A DNA stretch of 64,000 nucleotides from Rachicladosporium sp. CCFEE 5018. Lineage: Eukaryota; Ascomycota; Dothideomycetes; Cladosporiales; Cladosporiaceae. Of the stretch, positions 43,601 to 53,763 are shown one piece after another (within the stretch, counting starts at the first letter, position 1; each line of letters opens with the position of its first letter). A program made the translations under genes and the position numbers. Under the pieces are notes generated by a model. The model was not told the origin of the DNA. It worked only from the letters and a program-made list of their open reading frames with translations, and did no database searches. Where the stretch lies: assembly GCA_002077045.2 (NCBI GenBank), contig KZ111140.1:1028493-1092492 (forward strand), written 5' to 3'.

Positions 43601-44126
43601 CCAAGCCATCCTCTCCTCCCACAGCGCCGGCGCCCAAACCGGCGAGATCCTCCGCTCAACCCGCACAGCCCTCAAATTCGCTTTCCTAGACTGGAGTCCC
43701 AGAATTCTACTAGCGATGTACGCCTGCGAAATCCAAGCCTCCGCCGAAGTCCTCGGCCGCGTCTACAGCGTCATAACCCGCCGCCGCGGCTGCATAATTT
43801 CCGAGTCCCTGCTTGAGCCTTCCCCGAATTTCACCATCCTGGCCCTCCTGCCCGTGGCCGAGAGCTTCGGTTTCGCAGACGAGATCCGGAAGCGGAGTGC
43901 CGGTGCCGCGAGTCCGCAGCTGGTCTTCGCGGGGTTCGAGGCGTTGGAGGAAGATCCATTTTGGGTTCCACGGACTGAGGAGGAGCTGGAGGATTTTGGG
44001 AGTTTGGGGGATAAGGAGAATGTGGCGAAGCGGTATGTGGATTCTGTGAGGGAGAGGAAGGGGTTGGTTGTGCAGGGGAAGAGGGTCGTGGGGGATGCGG
44101 AGAAGCAGAGTACGTTGAAGAGGTAG
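40661..44126 (+). CDS. EFL1: Ribosome-maturation GTPase EFL1/Ria1 (H2)
   Basis: Exons 40661-40723, 40787-43383 and 43442-44126 (introns 63 and 58 bp) give 1114 residues, as expected for Efl1. The short first exon supplies the N-terminal 21 residues and the intron falls just before the G1 loop. GTPase motifs are AHVDHGKTS, LRGITMESS, DSPGHID and NKMD, followed by a charged insertion (about residues 160-210) characteristic of Efl1 over EF-2. Later parts carry the EF-2-like domain II (IGFARLFSGTLSVGQEIYVL) and the C-terminal segment with MYACEIQASAEVLGRVYSVI. Efl1 works with Sdo1/SBDS to release Tif6/eIF6 from late cytoplasmic 60S subunits. It shares its promoter with RRB1 and ends 38 bp from the convergent GH43-like gene. 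Confidence 0.96.
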
Positions 44127-44164
44127 AGTCCGCTGGCCTGGTGGGATCATACGAGACCGTAGTG

Positions 44165-45388
44165 TTAGGGCCGCGTGTCTGATGGACCGAGCAAAGGTTC
44201 TGCTTCCGCCATGATCGTGACACTTTCAGCGCTTGCTGCGCACCTCACCCAATCTTCCTTGCTCGAAGTCTCCCTCCCTACCCAGCCTCCCATCCATGGC
44301 CCTCGCTCATCCCATATCACCCTCTGCATCCTCGCCTTCCGCCCCTGATTCCCGTCCCCAACCCGATCGGTAGCATGAAACACCGCCACCGTCTCGCCTC
44401 CCTCCTGCAGAAACATGCCATGACCCGGCCCATACGGCCCGGCGCCATCCACATTACTTTGCAGCAGAGGCTTCCTCGATTTCCGCCATGAAGTAACAGA
44501 CATTGGATTGCCACCAACGTACTGCAGCGTGGCCATCTTGTAATGCGGCGTCCAAGACGCGGAGCACGAGTACAGCAGCCCCTGCCACTCTGGCTCATCC
44601 GCTGAGTTCAGACGCGGCGAGACGATCCATTGCGGACCTTCTTGGATGGTCACCTCGCCTGTCTTCTCCCAGGGCTCAGTCGGGAATGAGATCTGAGCTG
44701 CTATAGCACCAGCTACGGCGGTCGTCGGAGAAGAGAGCGGGAGAAGGTACAGCGCCTGCATTTTCTCGTCGTCTGGAGGACTGCCAATGGGCCAGCCAGA
44801 GTAGGCTAAGTATAACTGCCCGTTCAGCGTGAACACCGTGCCATCAATAGCCCACTGACTCTGGTCCATGCCCTTCACCGGGCCCACGAAAGTCCAGTCT
44901 TCGGGCCCATAACCTCGTGGTGAGCCCGAGGACAGCGGTCCGCGAAGCACGTACAAACGATGGGACTTGTTGCCTAGGGCTGGGTCGGCGGCAGCGAAGT
45001 AGATCCACCATCGACCCTCTAGATCATGAAGTTCCGGAGCCCAGAGACGTTCGCTCCAAGGCGTTTCTGGCTGGGGGATGAACAGCGGGCCTTTGCTCAC
45101 GAGAGCGGAGTCTGAGTCTTTGAGAAAGGAGAAGATTGAGGTTGCTTCCCAAAGCGGGATGCGGGTGTTGGCTGTGAAGGTCAGGTAGATCTTTCCTTGA
45201 GCGAAGACGATGAAGGGGTCGGGGGTGTTTTGGGAGGTCAGGGTGAGGCAGGTGTTGTCGTAGGTCGGGCGGAGGACCATAGCAGTGTCGCTAGATTCGG
45301 TGGTCTCGCGAGTTGGCAGGAGGTTGATTAGTAGGTAGATGCTCGAAAGGGCGAGTAGAGTAAGAAACAGCCGGCGGAGAGGACGCAT
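44165..45388 (-). CDS. Membrane-anchored GH43-like glycosidase (H2)
   Basis: 407 residues, no intron. Residues about 6-25 (LFLTLLALSSIYLLINLLP, preceded by Arg residues) form a signal anchor, so the enzyme is secretory and probably type II membrane-bound. The rest fits the five-bladed propeller of glycoside hydrolase family 43: NTPDPFIVF supplies the catalytic base Asp, WAIDGTVF the pKa-modulating Asp, and WAPELHDLEGRWWIYF the general acid Glu region. The family hydrolyses arabinose- or xylose-containing glycans; the exact linkage is not predictable. The C-terminus ends nine residues later than H1. It converges on EFL1. Confidence 0.82.
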   Translation of the reverse strand: MRPLRRLFLTLLALSSIYLLINLLPTRETTESSDTAMVLRPTYDNTCLTLTSQNTPDPFIVFAQGKIYLTFTANTRIPLWEATSIFSFLKDSDSALVSKGPLFIPQPETPWSERLWAPELHDLEGRWWIYFAAADPALGNKSHRLYVLRGPLSSGSPRGYGPEDWTFVGPVKGMDQSQWAIDGTVFTLNGQLYLAYSGWPIGSPPDDEKMQALYLLPLSSPTTAVAGAIAAQISFPTEPWEKTGEVTIQEGPQWIVSPRLNSADEPEWQGLLYSCSASWTPHYKMATLQYVGGNPMSVTSWRKSRKPLLQSNVDGAGPYGPGHGMFLQEGGETVAVFHATDRVGDGNQGRKARMQRVIWDERGPWMGGWVGRETSSKEDWVRCAASAESVTIMAEAEPLLGPSDTRP

Positions 45389-45679
45389 GCAATGAGAATG
45401 ATGCTGTCTTATGCTAGGAACTCAGATGCGATGGAGATAGATATCCTTGCTCTCGCTCATGGAGGACATAGTAGTCGCAAAGGACTGCACTAGGCGAAAC
45501 GACCACAGCACTGCATGTTTGGTGACTCTATGTCGCTTACCGCACTGGAACAGACTGCGCTCTGCGACTATTTGGATGGGTGTATGGACGCAGAAGCAAG
45601 AGCACTGCAGCAGCTAAGTGCTAATAGGACTGTTTACGCTTCTACATGTACAGGGCAGCATTCTGCTCCTCACAATCGA
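45389..45679. other. Intergenic, GH43-like promoter (H2)
   Basis: 291 bp between the GH43-like start and the HIBCH stop, closely matched in H1 (62355-62646). No gene and no recognised element. Confidence 0.5.
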
Positions 45680-47235
45680 CTACCTCTTCCAAGTCACACT
45701 CCCATCCCCACCCTCCGTCGTCTTCCTCGCCAAGATCTCCTCAATCTTCTCCCTAGTCCCCTGCTTCCCTCCGTTTCCTTCCTCGAAGTGCGATACAACC
45801 GCGTCTTTCGTAAGCCCACCCTTCTTCGAAACGTAGGCCTCCACTTCTCCCTCTCTCGGCAATCCCAACCAAGCATGCGGATAATCAAGGTAATCCCCCG
45901 TACCCATCAGCTGTAGCCCCGGCGTCCCATCAAAGAACCCATCAACATCCTGCTCCGAGACCTCAGCACTCGACGCCGGACTCCACTTCGGCGTCGTCTT
46001 CGGTTTCCGAATAAGCAGCGAAGACACACCCTCGACGAAATCCGCGTGCTCCATGAACCTACTAGCGATCAAATGCTCCCTCCGAAACGTCTCCGCAATA
46101 CTCCACTTTCCCCCCTCCCTCAACTGCCTCAAAGTAACCCTCGCACTCGTCGGACTGCGCTGCAGAATCGTCTCCCGCGTCCTCTTAGCCCAGCTCCGGA
46201 TCTCCTCGATATCACTCTGAGTCTGCTCGAGGCCTTCGAGCGCGGTGATGATGTCGTCGAAGTTGTTGGCGGGTTGGAAGACGTAGTCTACCGCGGCGCG
46301 GATCTGGCCGCCGACGGGGGCGGCTATGGGTTGGTCGTGAGGGAGGCCAGTGGCGAATTCTTCGATGGTGGAGTTTATTATTTGGAGGCGGGATTGGAGG
46401 GTTGAGGAGTCTTTGAATTGGAGTTCGGAGAGGCGGGATTCGAGGGAGGGGAGGGAGGTGGAGTGGAGGTAGTGGGTTGCTATGCCGGCGTAGCTTTGTA
46501 TCATGTTAGCGTTGTGTGTAGCTGTAGCTAAGAGTTGAAGGAAAATACCCACAAGACATTCACGCCCTTCAGCTGCTCGCTAGTTAGGGCGAGGTACATG
46601 CCCAGCTCGCCGTCCATCCTAGGCAGGAAGAAGCTTGCTCCAACATCCGGGAAGAATCCAATAGTCGTCTCAGGCATAGCAAAGACAGTATTCTCCGTTG
46701 CAATCCTAAACGGCGCATGCACAGACAACCCCACTCCACCACCCATAGTAATCCCATCAATGAACGCGACATAAGGCTTCGAATACGTAGCAATCTGGTG
46801 ATCAAGCTGGTATTCCAACCCAAAGTAATCCTTGCTTGCCTGTTGCCCTTCAGTCCCCTTCTGGTTGTCTTGCGCCAACGCCGTGACATCTCCACCAGCG
46901 CAGAAAGCGCGGCCTTCACCCTTGATCACCACGACGTTCGCGAGCTGGGACTTCTCCCATTCTTGCAGTCGGGGGATGATTTTCCGGGCCATGCTGCCAT
47001 TGAGGGAGTTGAGCTTCTTGGGCCGGTTGAGGGTGATGGTGCGGACGCCGTATTGGCTGTTGAAGAGGACGTTATTTGGTTCGTCGCCGGGAAGTTCGCG
47101 GATCTGGGGGTTGGAAGAGGAGAGCTGGCTTGGGGGTCAGTCAGCTGCTGCTTGTGCTCATGTCGAGGTCTTGCATACACTTCGGGAGGCACTACCAGCC
47201 ATGGCCGGGTTGAGGATCTTTGCGCGCAGAGGCAT
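45680..47235 (-). CDS. EHD3: 3-hydroxyisobutyryl-CoA hydrolase, mitochondrial (H2)
   Basis: Exons 47235-47179, 47124-46553 and 46493-45680 (introns 54 and 59 bp) give 480 residues. The start MPLRAKILNPAMAGSASRS is short, basic and Ser/Ala-rich, fitting a mitochondrial presequence. Crotonase-fold motifs are VVIKGEGRAFCAGGDV (oxyanion loop), YVAFIDGITMGGGVGLS and FAMPETTIGFFPDVGASFFL, the last being characteristic of HIBCH with its catalytic Glu and Asp. The later HIBCH segment LKGVNVFYAGIATHYL is rebuilt across the second intron. HIBCH removes CoA from 3-hydroxyisobutyryl-CoA in valine breakdown; the yeast homologue Ehd3 is also found with the small mitoribosomal subunit. It is divergent from mitochondrial EF-Tu. 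Confidence 0.94.
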
Positions 47236-47711
47236 GCTGGCGGGGCGCGTGGCTAGCCTTCTGCACACACTTTGCACGAGCATTGGGAAGGTCTTGTTAC
47301 TGCGGCGACTTTCTCGACTCTACCTGCACGATAAGAGGCTAATGTGCCGTAGTCATTGGGATGAGCTCAGGAACCTCGGCTAGTGCGGGAGTTTTCCCCG
47401 AGCGATCGGATGGAGTTTGGGGGAGTGGAATGGAGATGATACTGCCTCGTAAGCTTCGTTGGGAACGATTCGGCAGCAATGTTCGAGCAGATAGCCGATG
47501 ATATGGCTTCCCGGTGCTGGGAAGTAGCTCTGGGTCCCACGAACCTCATCTCGTCGAATTGCCTAATGGGGATGCAGGCACGTGACCAGCTATAAACCCC
47601 AAAAAAGTCACGCTACATCACCACTCCCGACTCGCCCGCGTAGTGAACTAAGCAGTCCATCTCCCATCTCTCTTCTCATTGCGTCGGCGTTCCGGGTCTA
47701 CCACAGCAATA
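47236..47711. promoter_or_regulatory. Divergent promoter HIBCH / TUF1 with CACGTGAC box
   Basis: 476 bp between two genes for mitochondrial proteins. CACGTGAC at 47579-47586 (GTCACGTG on the other strand) matches the Cbf1/bHLH site, which in several fungi marks mitochondrial and ribosomal genes. A second GTCACG half lies just downstream near 47608. The site is about 125 bp upstream of the TUF1 ATG. Confidence 0.45.
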
Positions 47712-49031
47712 ATGTCCTTCGCTAAGACCTTCCTCCGCACGTCGCGGTCATTATGCATCCACACCGGTAATCCTGTGCAACGAGCCCTCAGCGCAAGGGG
47801 GCAAGCGCAATTCATCAACGCAAGCAGAGCCTACGCCACAATCTTCGAGCGCTCCAAACCCCACGTTAATATCGGCACAATCGGCCATGTAGACCACGGC
47901 AAAACAACCCTCACAGCCGCCATCACCAAGCGCCAAGCCGAGAAGGGCTTCGCCGCCTACCTCGAATATGGCGCCATTGACAAAGCGCCTGAGGAAAGGA
48001 AGCGAGGTATCACGATCAGCACGGCGCATATTGAGTACTCGACTGAGGCACGGCATTATGCGCACGTCGATTGTCCCGGGCATGCGGATTACATCAAGAA
48101 CATGATCACGGGCGCTGCGTCCATGGACGGCGCGATTATTGTCGTCGCGGCGAGCGATGGGCAGATGCCGCAGACGAGGGAGCATTTGCTGCTAGCGAGG
48201 CAGGTGGGCGTGCAGAGGATCGTCGTTTTCGTGAATAAAGTGGATGCGGTGGAGGATCCGGAGATGTTGGAGTTGGTGGAGATGGAGATGCGGGAGCTGC
48301 TTTCCTCTTATGGGTTTGAGGGAGACGACACACCGATTATCCTCGGCTCTGCGCTGTGTGCAATCGAGGGCAGGAGACCCGAGATCGGCACCGAGAAAAT
48401 TGACGAGCTCCTCCAAGCAGTCGACACATGGATCCCAACCCCCGAGCGCGACGTCGCGAAGCCCTTCCTCATGTCAGTAGAAGACGTCTTCTCCATCCCC
48501 GGCCGCGGCACCGTAGCCTCCGGCCGTGTAGAGCGAGGCGTCCTGCGCAAGGACTCCGAGGTCGAGCTCGTGGGCAAGAACAAATCGCCCATCAAGACCA
48601 AGGTGACCGATATTGAGACCTTCAAAAAGTCCTGCGACGAGTCCCGCGCCGGCGACAACTCTGGTCTCCTCCTCCGCGGCGTGAAGCGCGATGATGTACA
48701 GCGTGGAATGGTGATCGTCGCCCCGAACACTACCAAAGCCCATCGAAAGTTCTTGACTTCGATGTACGTCCTCACCAAGGAAGAGGGAGGCCGGCACACG
48801 GGATTCGCAAACAACTACAAGCCGCAAATGTTCATTCGAACTGCTGATGAGGCTGCGACACTGACTTGGCCCGAGGGCGTGGAGGAGGGAAAGATGGTCA
48901 TGCCGGGAGACAACGTTGAGATGGTGTGTGAGATCCACAAGCCGCTTGCTGTGGAGACTGGGCAGCGATTTAACGTGCGCGAGGGAGGACGCACAGTGGC
49001 GACGGGGCTGGTGACGAGGATTATCGAGTGA
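47712..49031 (+). CDS. TUF1: Mitochondrial translation elongation factor Tu
   Basis: 439 residues, intronless, from the ATG at 47712. The first ~50 residues (MSFAKTFLRTSRSLCIHTG and onward, Arg/Ser-rich with no acids) are a mitochondrial presequence, ending before KPHVNIGTIGHVDHGKTTLT, which contains the G1 loop. Further GTPase motifs are RGITIS (switch I), DCPGHADY (G3), NKVD (G4) and GSAL (G5). Domains II and III follow with IPGRGTVASGRVERG and LVTRII at the end. EF-Tu brings aminoacyl-tRNA to mitoribosomes. The length equals the yeast protein (437). Its H1 partner would be beyond the right window edge. Confidence 0.97.
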   Translation: MSFAKTFLRTSRSLCIHTGNPVQRALSARGQAQFINASRAYATIFERSKPHVNIGTIGHVDHGKTTLTAAITKRQAEKGFAAYLEYGAIDKAPEERKRGITISTAHIEYSTEARHYAHVDCPGHADYIKNMITGAASMDGAIIVVAASDGQMPQTREHLLLARQVGVQRIVVFVNKVDAVEDPEMLELVEMEMRELLSSYGFEGDDTPIILGSALCAIEGRRPEIGTEKIDELLQAVDTWIPTPERDVAKPFLMSVEDVFSIPGRGTVASGRVERGVLRKDSEVELVGKNKSPIKTKVTDIETFKKSCDESRAGDNSGLLLRGVKRDDVQRGMVIVAPNTTKAHRKFLTSMYVLTKEEGGRHTGFANNYKPQMFIRTADEAATLTWPEGVEEGKMVMPGDNVEMVCEIHKPLAVETGQRFNVREGGRTVATGLVTRIIE

Positions 49032-49322
49032 GCGGACTGTGCTGTTTGAGTTGGTGGTGGCGAGTCAGAGGAGCTGTGTACGATTGGAAGAGCTGGGTGA
49101 CGCCAGGGATGTGCTCGGACATGTCGTCGGTCTCGAGGACGGAAGGGACGAGTGGGGATGTAAGATGCATTGAATCGAAGTGTACAAACACGGGCTTCCC
49201 CCTTCGAAGACATGGAAAGCTTCAGTGTACTTTAGCGATCGGACTTGGGAGGGCCAAGGTAGCTGCCTCGCGATGCTTGCTAGGGCGGCAATATGCGCTG
49301 TATAGAATCGACCAAATGCATC
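49032..49322. other. Intergenic, convergent TUF1 / TRM3 ends
   Basis: 291 bp between two stop codons. No feature seen. Confidence 0.55.
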
Positions 49323-51349
49323 TCAGCTCTGCAACTCTGTCTCTCCATCCGCAGCATGCTCCTTGAATCTCTCCACAGCAGTCACACCTTTCTCCTTCGC
49401 TCCATCCCTCTCCTTCCTCAACCGTCCCAGCTCAAACAACACAACCGCAGCAGCAGTCTGCACATTCAAACTCCTCGTAACTCCAACCTGCGGAATCTCC
49501 ACAAGCACATCACAAACCGCCAGCACCTTAGCCAGGATCCCCTCCCTCTCACTTCCAACAACCAGCACAATTTGACTCCCCTCCCCTTGACCATCCTTCC
49601 CATTCCCACCTAACAACGCCTCCCTCAACTCCCTCGATCCGACAACCAAACTCCGATCCGTCTGCTCGATCCCCACAACTCTCCAACCCTCCTCCCGTTT
49701 CTTCGCCTCCAACAACGCCGGCAGAGCCTCCACCCCACAAGGCAGTATAGCGAGGTGGTTATGACTGCTCACGCTGACTGAGATGAAGGCTTTGTCCGCT
49801 ACTACGCGCGGGTCGCGGACGTACATTGCTTCGGCGCCGAAGATCTCGGCGCAGCGCGAGAGGCCGCCGAGGTTTAGGGCGTTGTCGACGAGCGAGGAGA
49901 TCAGGATTGTGCGATGGAGTGGAGTGGAGGGGAAAGAGGAGGCGGGGGTGGCGAAGTAGGCTGTGCCTTTTGTTTGGAGGGCTTTGGATTCGAGGTTTGT
50001 GAGTGGGGTGGGTGAGTGTTGGGAAATTGGTAGGTCAGGTTGAGCGAAAGAGTCTGGACCAGGAGGGCGTGCGATGGGTGGGCCGAGCGGCATGACGCAG
50101 GGCGGCCAGTCTTCTGCATGGAGCTTCGTGTCCGCTTCGTAGAGGCGAACGAAGTCATCTCTGCCGGCTAGAGGTGGCCGGGTGTCATCGAGCTGTGTCC
50201 AGAGGCCTTCTGTAAGGTTCGTCAAGGTGTGCTCTCTGATAGGATCAAGAGCACTCATGATACGCTCCGGTGGAGGGTCGCCAAAACGAGGCAGGGCGCG
50301 GATGTAATCCTCGAGTGTAGCGTACGCTGGATTCTGTGTGATACTTGTCCAGTTTCTGCGGCGACAGACGTCCATGAGCTGCGGGAACGACCACTGCGCT
50401 TCATGCCTGACCACTATCTTCGAGCTGGCGGCGTGGGAGACGAAAGTCATGGCTAAAGTCGAAGCTAGGTCTTCCGTGCTGTCCGGCGTTCCAGCGAGCA
50501 TCACGCCAATCTTCATCAGGCTTGCCAGGAACTTCGGGTTCGAGTGATGATCTCTCGTAGCGAGTAGCTTGCGGCTGTGGCTTTGGAGCGAGGGGTGAGC
50601 GAGCTGCATTCTGGCGACCATCCACTCGATGATGTGCCGATACCGAGGCAGAGGCTCCAGTGCCAGGATATGGAGCAGGTCATTCACATTTCGTCCCAGC
50701 TGCTCAAGCGACTCGCTTGTGTGAGCGTGCTCGAGACAGACAAGCAGTACTTGCAGCTGCAGTGTAGTCTTCCAAGGACTGACTGACGGTGGTGGGTCCT
50801 TCTGTTGCTTCCACCGCGACAGTATAGCGTTGGCAATGCCCAGCGCAAGACCGTCGTACTGCGCGCCGAGCCGGCCGATAAGATCAAGATACGCAGCGAA
50901 GCCGTGTCCTTCCGGACAGCCATAGTAGATGGCAGTGTTGACTCTTCCAGGCGCAATGGAGTCGAGTATCGTCAGCATAGAATACTCCATGATGAGATCG
51001 ACGTTGGGTTGGGGCGGACATTGCGAAATAGTGACGACAAAGTCTTGCATATTCAGTAAGCCGGCTGCATCGGGGACCGTCAGCAACGCTCTCCGTAGGC
51101 TGACAATAAGTGGCGCAAAGGCAAAGCTACGTCTGGTCGCCACCTGAGCCAATTGCGTAAGAGTGCTCTGGAGGAACTCAGCAATTTGGCGATCTCCACT
51201 TCTGCCACTGTCGACTGCTCTGCGGAGGACTTCAGGATGGAAGCACACCCTTGGAGATGTCAGCAGCAGCTGTCTGGGATATTCCAAGAAGGCGACATCA
51301 GTATACAGGTCCTGAAGCTGGGAGAGAAGCTCAGTACTGTCCCATTCGA
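49323..51349 (-). CDS. TRM3: tRNA (guanosine-18-2'-O)-methyltransferase Trm3, 5' end missing
   Basis: 674 codons are visible; the frame is still open at the gap, and yeast Trm3 has about 1,430 residues, so roughly half is missing. The first visible part is helical and lacks a recognisable domain, as in the N-terminal region of Trm3/TARBP1. The last ~180 residues form a SPOUT (SpoU) methyltransferase domain: motif 1 LVDNALNLGGLSRCAEIFGA with its conserved Asn and Arg, motif 2 VLVVGSEREGI, and motif 3 IPQVGVTRSLNVQTAAAVVLFE. The enzyme uses S-adenosylmethionine to methylate the ribose of G18 in the tRNA D-loop. Confidence 0.88.
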
Positions 51350-51449
51350 NNNNNNNNNNNNNNNNNNNNNNNNNNNNNNNNNNNNNNNNNNNNNNNNNNN
51401 NNNNNNNNNNNNNNNNNNNNNNNNNNNNNNNNNNNNNNNNNNNNNNNNN
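51350..51449. other. Assembly gap of exactly 100 N
   Basis: A second conventional 100-N gap. To its left is the interior of TRM3; to its right is Ste50 intron and exon 2 sequence that duplicates the end of contig 1. The two sides do not belong together by homology. Confidence 0.99.
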
Positions 51450-52834
51450 AATGGTTGGGAATCAATTACCGGTCGCCCTTGTCTCTATCCCTCTCGCGCT
51501 CTCGCGCTGATCCGAGTGGTGCTTCGTCTTCTCGTGGGCTTGGTGTGGGCGCTTGTGCTCTTCTTCGGTCTTCTCGCCGTGCACTAGGCGGGTCAGCCAC
51601 CACGGTACTAGCTTGACTCCAGCCACTAGCCGTGCTAAAGCCAGTGCCGCTTTCGTCTGCATGCTGGTACTGATGGTGTCTGTTGACTTCGACAGTCCGA
51701 GGGAACGATCTCCCAGCTTGATACGAACCACCCGATGAAGGTTGGTTGGAGTATGCTGGACTCGTAGGCGAGAGTTGCTGTGATGTCGACAAATTATTGG
51801 GACTAGTCTGCGAAGTCATGCTGGCGGTCAAGTGACTGCTTGCAGCAAGCGCCGCAGCACTGGCTTCCAGATGTGCGCCACCGTCGTCGCGCACTTCGCG
51901 TGGCTGTGATGTGTGGGAATTCGGAGGATGAGTAGGCGAAGGCTGCTTTGGTGCAGACCCAAGGAAGAGCTTCTTGGTGCTGAACTTTCTGCTGAGTGAG
52001 CTGCCTTTCGATTCCTTGACAGGGGGGAAGTTCTCAGACTTGAGAGGTTCAGCATCGCGAGGTGAAGGTAGCGTACCACCAGATGGGTCTGGGAGTGGAG
52101 TTCGCTGGTCTTTCATCAGACGCACAATTGGCAACGTCTCCTCCCGAAGCTTGCGGTTTTCCTCTGCAATGCGGTCAAGATCAGACTTCATCGCACGAAG
52201 CTCGACTTCAGCTGCCAGTATCCGCTGGTCTCGAGCGTGGATGTGCGCAATAATCTTGCTAATGTCGTCTTGAGTGGCCGCTGCATCTCGATCGTCCTCA
52301 ACAGCTGTGCGTGTGTCAGTATGCTGTGTCTTCCAAAGGACAAAGGTCTCACCCACACTTTGGCACATAGTCCCCCTCCTCAATCCGAATGCCCGACCGC
52401 AGCTTCTGCTCATACACAGCCTTCAATACCGTCAATCGATGCCCAGCACTCGCAATGCCCAGCTCCTTCAAATCGTCATGATTGAGCAGAATGACAGCCT
52501 CGCCACTGATGCCCTCTTCCGCGAAGCTTTGCCTGTACTGCTTCATGCCAGGCGCAAGCGAAGCAACCCACTCGGCAACCTGATCCTCCGTCCACTGCCT
52601 CAGGTTGCCGGTCGGACTCCTCCCTTCTCTTTCAGCCCATCCTTGCGTCGTAGGCGTGTCCCCTCCATCTACGCTCTGTCCCTCATCCTCGCTCTCTGAA
52701 GGGTGATCCGACTCCCCATCGTCATACTGCTGCGCCGGGTTCGGACTAGCAACCACGCTCCTCTCAAACTCATCGTCCGCATCCGCGTCGCTGTCATACG
52801 TGTGATCCCCAGCCTGCCGCGCATATTTGTCCAT
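51450..52834 (-). CDS. STE50: Ste50-type adaptor, 5' portion with SAM domain (H1, cut by gap)
   Basis: Exon 1 (52834-52357 from the first in-frame ATG) and exon 2 (52304-51470) are joined by a 52-bp intron; 20 bp of the second intron remain before the gap. The piece holds the acidic start, the SAM domain (LRQWTEDQVAEWVASLAPGM onward), the coiled-coil-like region and the Ser/Pro linker. The RA domain is missing here because it lies at 12661-13514. Bases 51450-51680 equal 13284-13514 exactly, so the two pieces belong to one gene. The frame is also open upstream of 52834 to about 53390 without an ATG and differs mostly silently from H2 near the gene, so the real start is probably further upstream. 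Confidence 0.87.
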
Positions 52835-53763
52835 CTTGCCAGTACTCTCTTCGACAGCCCGCCTCGCCGTCAGCGGAGCACTCAACCCAACACCAGGTTG
52901 CACCGAATACCGTCTTCGCTCCTTCGGCAAATCCACCCGTTCCCCAAAACTAGCATCAATAGGCGTAGCCCCAAAGTCGCTCTCAACAGGACTGGTAGGA
53001 CTAGCCGGACTCCCCAACCCCGTTCCACCTCGATACTCCGCCGTGGTCAAGCGTTGCAGACTCTCGTTACTCACAGCCGCGTACTTTGCACTCCGTAGCG
53101 GCAAGCTGCCGACGCTGGCGTTTGAGGGTTTCTGCGGTTGCGGGGGCTGTGAACGTGGACTTGGGAGGTGGCTTTGGCGGGCGCTGACTCGGGTTAACCA
53201 GGAGCCCTTGCTGTTGGGTGCAGGGTTCGCGTCCCAGGTGGACTGTGGTTGAGCCAGGGCTGCGCAAGCCCGGCCAAGGGCGGGGCGGGGTGTTCGGAAG
53301 TCAGGATCTGGGGTGGGGACGCAGGTCGGGAGTGTGGGTCGTACAGCAGGGAAGTGAGTTGCTAGTAGTGCTGTGAGTGTTCGATTGATCACACTTCACG
53401 GGGCGGAGCGTGAATTGATGATGTAGAGTGGAAGTAGTGAACTTTGTGTCTAGGCGGCGGAGCCAGGGGCGGTGGTGACGGCGAGGTCGAAGAGCGAATA
53501 GCACGAGGCTGATATATCCTTGCTGGTCATTCCAGTGCAGCTCACTGTGATGTGACCGGGATGTTAATAGGCGCAGCCAGAGTTGCGCCACGACCCGCTC
53601 CCGCTCATCTCAATTCATCCGGAGCTGTTCAAAGTCGATTCGTCCAGATGCAATATTGGTGATCTTTAAGATGATGAAAGCGTGCGATACAACAACACTA
53701 TAGTCGGAATTCTTGACCTCACTATCCACCCCCTCACCAGCTGAGCTCTTTGCTCAATATCAC

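Larger units (their letters stand above)
21361..47034. repeat. H2 copy of a 25.7-kb duplicated block
   Basis: This stretch is colinear, gene for gene and intron for intron, with 1-13514 plus 51450-64000 (H1). All ten shared genes keep order and orientation. Identity varies from about 85% to about 99%. Interspersed single-base changes and small indels indicate two old copies, not a recent duplication. Both limits are set by the window edges, so the true duplicated region is larger. Confidence 0.95.
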
